Source: Cubamyces lactineus (Eukaryota > Basidiomycota > Agaricomycetes > Polyporales > Polyporaceae). Taken from it: a DNA stretch of 64,000 nt. The stretch lies in the NCBI GenBank assembly GCA_022376465.1, contig JACDTU010000001.1, positions 2,914,001 to 2,978,000 of the forward strand, given 5' to 3'. This document shows positions 58,473 through 64,000 of the stretch, in pieces. The translations under genes and the position numbers were made by a program. The notes beneath the pieces were generated by a model. The model ran no database searches and was not told where the DNA came from. It saw only the letters and a program-made list of their open reading frames with translations. Position 1 is the first letter of the stretch. Each line of letters starts with the position of its first letter.

Positions 58473-61265
58473 ATGGCTGTTGTGATCGCAAGCTCACACA
58501 GTCCTGTGATGTCTTCCAGCGAGCAGCCGCGTACCCCTTCTCCTGCCCCCAAGCAGGGGGAGACGGTCGTGAGTGCCGATGGGGCATCCGAGATTGCTAC
58601 GAGCTCTGGTATGCCTCCACCGCATGATTCTCCGGTCAAGAGCCAACTCATCACGTTTCACTCCAAAGTAGCTGCAACGGACCCCAATGTGGTTACGAGC
58701 AAGCGCAACTCGGATCCCGGTTTCTTTGATACTCACCTCCGGGCTTGTCCGGCTGAAGCTCTGAAGAAGATACAACGCAAGAAGCTTATAACGCGGCTTG
58801 TTTCAGACATTGGCAAGGCTAATGAGGAAGTCGACATGTACGCGCCGCTTACGTCCCTGCTATCCGAGATCAGTAAGACGGTGTTCACAAGTAAGTGCTG
58901 CAAGAGATGTTCTGTCTTGTAAGTCACTGATTTATGTTTCAATATCCATAGCCTGTATCTCGAGCAACAAGTCAAAGAAGAGCCGTCCGCGCTTCCAAAA
59001 CGAGCGAGAGATCGAATTCCTCAACCACAGCAGCTGTCCCCTCGCTCAATTCCCTGTCGGTGAACCAGATGTCAAGCCGGACGTCGTCGGCGTTTTTAAG
59101 CTCCCACCGAACCAGCACTTTGTCATCCACCATGACGGTACTTACCGTGAAATCCCTTGCCATCGTGTTGAAACGTTCGTGGAAGCGAAAACCGAACGCG
59201 ATCGAGCCAAGGGCCTGCCCCAAGCCGGTAGTTACATCTACCATATGCTTCAATGTCGCCCGGATAGGCCCGGCTACTACGGTCTGACAGTCACCCCGAA
59301 GTACTTCAAAGTCCTCTACGGCTGTCCTACCGGGCTCGTCTCGTCGGAGCTCACACCATGGACCGAGGTCGAAAAGCTCTGCGCATACGTCTACTCTCTC
59401 TACGATCCACCCACTGGCCACATTCTTCACGATCGTACCGTGACCTGGCAGGAGCCCAAGGCAACCTTGTTTGGTCGACCCTCTTGGACTATCACGACCA
59501 AGAGGCCCTCTGGCGTCGACTCGTCCTCTGAAGACTCCGAGGCCGGCGAGGACGATGTCTACGTTTATCGCGGTGCTGAGCTCATCTTTCTCGGATATCC
59601 CTTTGGTCGCAGAACCACCATCTTTCGCGTGCGGAGGGAGGGCTATCCGCCTGTGATCATCAAGGAGTACTTCGTCGGGAGCGGCCGGCGCTTCGAGGAA
59701 AGCGATCTGCTCTCCCACATCCACGCCCAAGGGTTCGTCCCTGGGGTGGTGCGCGCAGCCACAGCCGAGACGGTCGTAAGCGAGGGCGAAGCGATCATCT
59801 TCCACAATGCATCGACCTCGGAGACCCGGACAAAGCGACGCATCGTCTTGGTGGACGCCGGCGTTGACCTGGAATACGCGAAGAGCGTCAACGATCTCCT
59901 GAAGGTTGCCTACGATGCCCTCGAAAGTGAGTTCCTCGCAATTTGCGACTGACATTGACACTGACCCAGCATCCTCGCAGTACATCGGTCTGTAGCTAGA
60001 CATCGCCGCGTGCTCCATCGTGACATGAGCCTCTTCAACATCCTCATGTATCCGACGTCATGTGAATGCGATGAGGGGGATTGGTGTGACTTTCTTCCGC
60101 CACTTATAGACGAGGTACTGACTGGACAACGACTGTAAGTATGTACTTTATGCAAACACTTATGGTAACTCACGCCCCGTCCATGCTCAACAGTCCAAAC
60201 GACAAGCGGAACCCTCACTCACTTGTCATCGACTTCGATCACTCCGCTAAGCTGGATGTCACCGAGAATACCGTGGAGGTTTTCGAAGAATTACAATTCA
60301 GGACGGTGAGCTCTCACTTGGTTATGATATATCCTCGACGATTTCTCACTGTTCTCTAGGGAACACCGATGTATATCGCTCGCGCTGTCGTCGTCACGGC
60401 CGAACTACCCAGTTCAGCGTTCGCTACACAATTCGAGCAGATGCCAGTTCTTTCTGCGAAGGCGAGAGCATTGTACGTCAAGGCACATGGGGAAGAACGT
60501 TATATCAAGTATTGTGACGATCCCGATGGCGACACGTATCATGGTGGCACGCGGCCTCCCGTCAACGATGTGGATGATTTGATCGAGCTTGCCAGCAGGA
60601 CAGTGTTCTATCACCGCTGGCGATACGATGCCGAGTCAGTGTTTTGGACGCTCTACTCGGTCCTCCTCCGTGTCCTCCCTGTGGGAGCTGTTGATACGGC
60701 GAAGACCGCATCCATGTTGAAGAAGAACTGGACGGACTTCAAGTCTCACACCATTCCCGACGCCGACGATACCGATGGATACAACGACAACAGGATCAAA
60801 CTCTTCGCCAACGGAAGGCAGGCCTTCAAGTCCGCGTTCCTTCCGAAGATGCAAGATGTTGCAGAACTCCTGTATGAAATGGGCAAACACGTGCTGCCAT
60901 CGTATGCGCTGATGTCCAGGCCCCCGCCTCACGACGATCATCTGCATGAAGCCTTGCAACGTCTCATACTGGAATACCTGGTCACGCACGAAGGCGACCC
61001 GATCCCTCTCACTCCTGGGGTTCTCCGAGCAGCCGCTGCGAAAGCTGTCAAGCAGGACGGTCTTGAAGTTGGCACGTACGGAGACAAGTCCAAGACGGGT
61101 ACTCAGGGGAACGGCAAGAAGCGTACTCGCGACGAAGCCCAAGGCCCCCAACGGCAGTCGTCTCGAAAGTCGGGAGGCACGGAACTCACCCGTCCTCGTG
61201 AAGACGACCCACCTACACTTCGGGGTCTTCTGCCTGGGAATGCGCTGGGTGGCGGGAATGCCTAA
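58473..61265 (+). CDS. FunK1-family protein kinase D, 854 aa
   Basis: Five exons, introns 58891-58951, 59927-59980, 60135-60193 and 60306-60359, in the same positions as kinases A and B. Features: GTYREIPCHRVETFVEAKTE, LCAYVYSLYDPPTGHILHDR, GYPFGRRTTIFRVRREG, VIIKEYFVGSGRRFEESDLL (beta-3 Lys, helix-C Glu), catalytic loop LHRDMSLFNILMYP with Asp479, LVIDFDHSAKL (metal site) and WRYDAESVFWTLYSVLLRVL. An acidic insert (SSSEDSEAGEDD) lies before the glycine-rich loop and is absent from A and B. The tail is basic (GNGKKRTRDEAQGPQRQSSR). The gene appears fully functional. It opens a 348-codon frame on the other strand by codon bias alone. The first ATG gives MAVVIASSHSPVMSSSEQPR; the ATG 36 bases downstream is an alternative. 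Confidence 0.92.
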
Positions 61266-61939
61266 GGCCTGTCGCGATCGTCGACGTCCCTGTCCCCGCA
61301 TACCTCCTCCACTCTGGCTTTGATTGCTTACCGTCCGTCCTATCCACGCACACTCAAGGACTTTGCTCTATCCATACACTCTTTTCGGCTGATCCGTAAC
61401 AACCGCAGGACGGTCATATTCCCCTTCCCGGTATTCACTGTCTCTCATTAGTGTCTCTGTCGAATCTGTTACAGCTCGCTCGTTTGTACTCATGTATAGC
61501 ATACTCACACTCTTTCGAATGCATGTCAGATTCAGTATTGTTCGCAGACATCATAGGGCACTGACTGAGACGTCTCCGAGGTAAGACACCCCAGTAATAC
61601 TAACCCTCAGTGCATCTTCGAACTTTCCCCACTCAGCGATACAGCAGTTGGACGGACTGTTCAAGTTCCTGGTGATTGTCGGGCCAGACGCGACGGGCAA
61701 AACCGCATTTCAGAGGGTTGGGAAGGCGCGGGAAGTGGATGTAGACTCTAGATTTTCCGATGTAAATGTAGAACGTTCCCGATGACTTGTAAAATAAGAC
61801 GACCTTCGCATTTGCCTCGCATCGCCTGTCTCAGGAGACGAGTCAAAGTGAGTTTTACATTGCCATGCAGAGGACACAAGCATAGACAGCATATGAGTTG
61901 AAAGACATGATGCCCTGGGTGCCGACAATGTATTTCTCT
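61266..61939. other. Intergenic, 3' flank of kinase D
   Basis: About 670 bp. A short open stretch near 61660-61735 reads FKFLVIVGPDATGKTAFQ, which looks like a P-loop but has no context. No gene is claimed. Confidence 0.4.
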
Positions 61940-62332
61940 CATGGCATTTGCTGTTCAAGAACACCTTTCCGCCAGTCATGAAACCCGTCGCTCGACTAAG
62001 TACTCTGACAGATCGTCTCACACGTTCGTCCATCGTAGGCCATGATGGACGAGCTTCCTCCGTGTGAAGATCACCTTCACGAGGCTATGCAACGCCTCAT
62101 CTTGCAGTACCTGTTCGACAACATCGACAATCCCATCCCTCTCATACCCGGCACGTTTAGGACGCTTACGATTCGGAAGGACACAGCCGCTGTCAATCGT
62201 AGAACATCGGATGGGAGCGTTAAGCAAGAATTCGCGAAAGCTAGTGGCTCAAAGCGCTCTCGAGATCCGGCACAGGATCGTACGGAGATTAGGTACTCCA
62301 AACGCCTCGCAGGCGAAGATCCTGAGGCCTAG
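61940..62332 (+). pseudogene. FunK1 C-terminal fragment
   Basis: Corresponds to the end of the last FunK1 exon: FKNTFPPVMKPVARL (compare FKSAFLPKMQDVAEL), then a frameshift, then MMDELPPCEDHLHEAMQRLI, LQYLFDNIDNPIPLIPGTFR and a basic tail (SGSKRSRDPAQDRTEIR) ending in TAG. No upstream exons are attached. Confidence 0.75.
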
Positions 62333-62784
62333 ACGATGCGAACTGGAGGTAACAGCCTCAATCCACCATTCCGAATCCGAGGCTTCTTGGTCGTAGTCTC
62401 CGGCTCTTCGCGTCCGGATTTTGTCCACCGTGTTTCTGTCTCTCCACACTCGTCGGGTGACATCATGTTCACGACGTTCCTTCACATTCATTGCACATCA
62501 TAGCGCGAGCTGCTGGTCATCTTGCTACCGTCTGCGTAGAAATTCCCCGTTACCGCTATCCTCACCGTAATCGCATTGTCTCCGTACTACCTCCTATATT
62601 CCATCATGTATCGTCGCTCAGGCTCATTCTCTTGGACATATACTATGTTATGTTTGCCATGCAAGTTATGAATGAGGACTCTGGCATTAGCCGGAGGACC
62701 ATTGTGAGATCTGCGTTTCTACGGACGATCGTGATGTATCACTTCTCTATCATACACTTCAGCCCAGACGACCACTGGCAGCGG
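62333..62784. other. Spacer between two FunK1 fragments
   Basis: About 450 bp of sequence without recognised coding content. Confidence 0.45.
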
Positions 62785-63030
62785 TGGAACTTTTGCGCAT
62801 TTGTCGTCGATTCGTAATACTCTGACAAGCTGGGTGTCAATGTACTGTAAATCCCACGGAGGAAGTTTGCGGAGAAATGCAATACAGGACGGTGAGGTTT
62901 AGCCGGGAGCTGCTCTGTTCTCTACCACGACTCACCGATTTTCAGGAAACGCCATTATATATCGTTCGTGTCGTCATCCTCTCTGTCACATTACCCAACT
63001 CAATACCCCCGCCATGTATACGATGAGTTC
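62785..63030 (+). pseudogene. FunK1 exon 4 / exon 5 fragment
   Basis: Reads CAFVVDS, stop, YSDKLGVNVL (compare SLVIDFDHSAKLDVTENTV), then CNTGR, an intron-like gap (gtgaggttt...tttcag) and ETPLYIVRVVILSVTLPNS (compare GTPMYIARAVVVTAELPSS). There are stop codons in the first part. Because it comes after the C-terminal fragment, the two pieces are in reversed order and are not one gene. Confidence 0.7.
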
Positions 63031-63119
63031 GACATAACTCTACAGGATTTGGCAGACGTGGTCAATACTTTCACGCACGGTTCCTCCGTTTGAACTTCCC
63101 CGCCATACGCTCGCGAGTG

Positions 63120-64000
63120 TTACAGTTTGGGTTTCACTGCAAACTTCAACTGCTCTTTAGCGAGCATCTCTTTAGCCTTGTCCCGCAGATGCCGACGGAG
63201 GAGCTTGCCGCTCGGGGTCTTGGGCACCGTGTTAACGAACTCCACCCCAGCAAGCCGCTTGTAGTACACCTTGTGCTTCCCGACGTACTCGATGACATCC
63301 GCTCTGACCTTCGCTTCCTCGGACGAAACACGCTGGATGCGTGCGCTCGCGTCCGGGCGGAGGACGATGAATGCGAACGGCAGCTCGCCGCTGTACTGGT
63401 CGGGAATACCCACTACGCACGATTCAGCGACGTCCGGGTGGGTGAGCAGATGACCCTCGAGCTCGGCGGGGGCGACTTGGAACCCGCGCACTTTGATGAG
63501 CTCCTGTAGCGGGGGTAGAGGAAGGTGAGAACTATCGTCGCAGTCGTACTGTGAGGGCCTGATGAGGCAGAGAAAGGGTGTACCTTGATGCGGTCCGTGA
63601 TGAAGACTTCTTTTCGCTCATTGATCATAACTTCGTCTCCGGTGTGTAACCAGCTGCGGCAAACAGAGGGCCCGGTGGAATCGTTCAGTGGCACGTCAGG
63701 TGGTGAGGATGGGATACTGACCCGTCTTTGAAGGTTTCCGTATTGCTGCGAAGGCAAGTTGAGCAAGTTAGCATTCGTATACTCAAAATATCAGAGATAT
63801 GCACGTACGCCTTTGGGTTATTGAGATAACCAAGGGACATGGATGGGCTCTTGAGGTGAAGCTCCCCAAGCTCGTTGAACCCAGCCAATGTCCCGTCGGA
63901 CTTGACGACGCGTGCAGTGACCCCGGGGACAAGCACACCCGCACTACCCAGGGTTCCCACTCTCTGATCGAGCTGCAAAAACGAAATGATGTTCGCCATC
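63120..64000 (-). CDS. AMP-binding CoA ligase (4-coumarate-CoA ligase type), 3' part
   Basis: The partial gene runs off the right edge, with introns 63746-63808, 63654-63721 and 63504-63583. The product shows the family's C-terminal half: VGTLGSAGVLVPGVTARVVK, GELHLKSPSMSLGYLNNPKA, WLHTGDEVMINERKEVFITD, RIKELIKVRGFQVAPAELEG (hinge and flexible C-domain) and TVPKTPSGKLLRRHL with the conserved catalytic Lys. These enzymes activate aromatic or fatty acids to CoA esters through an adenylate. The C-terminus ...KFAVKPKL ends in PKL, close to but not matching the classic peroxisomal tripeptide SKL. Substrate cannot be deduced. The AMP-binding core lies beyond the window. Confidence 0.88.

Noticed and set aside
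58972..60018. 348-codon minus-strand frame within FunK1 kinase D
   Set aside because: Antisense of the conserved kinase exons; no independent features.

Overview
The window is nuclear DNA from a basidiomycete fungus, most likely a mushroom-forming Agaricomycete. The evidence is GC-rich coding sequence cut by many short introns (mostly 48-80 bp with GT-AG ends and a CTNAY-like branch site), densely packed genes on both strands, and several copies of the FunK1 kinase family, which is known mainly from multicellular Basidiomycota. No rRNA, tRNA, CRISPR array or intact transposon could be supported. Exon borders were set by eye from reading-frame continuity, splice consensus and family similarity; no transcript data or searches were available.

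Left part (1-36 kb): mostly conserved single genes. In order they are the 3' end of a CDF zinc transporter; a small unknown protein; a PAP2 phosphatase; SURF6/Rrp14 (ribosome biogenesis) head-to-head with PTPA (PP2A activator); a 1495-residue Ste6-like ABC transporter; a secreted acid-phosphatase-like phosphoesterase; a membrane-anchored multicopper oxidase; an F-box protein; a low-complexity protein; the RING protein Rbx1; the cohesin subunit Scc3/STAG; and, divergent from it, the RSC7-like chromatin remodelling subunit. Three possible SCF ubiquitin-ligase parts (F-box protein, Rbx1, F-box/WD40 protein) lie within 21 kb.

Right part (36-63 kb): an expanding kinase cluster. Three apparently complete FunK1 kinase genes share the same five-exon architecture and a conserved upstream block with a TATA motif only 10 bases before the first ATG. 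At least four decayed FunK1 copies or fragments lie among them. Two single-copy genes are interspersed: an F-box/WD40 gene and a very large Ser/Pro-rich coiled-coil gene. Between the first FunK1 gene and the WD40 gene is a 1.1 kb mosaic: the FunK1 upstream block, then a 326 bp apparently perfect inverted copy of an internal piece of the coiled-coil gene 9.4 kb away, then a threonine synthase gene with its middle deleted. This is the most unusual part of the window.

The last 0.9 kb is the 3' part of an AMP-binding CoA ligase (4-coumarate-CoA ligase type) running off the right edge.
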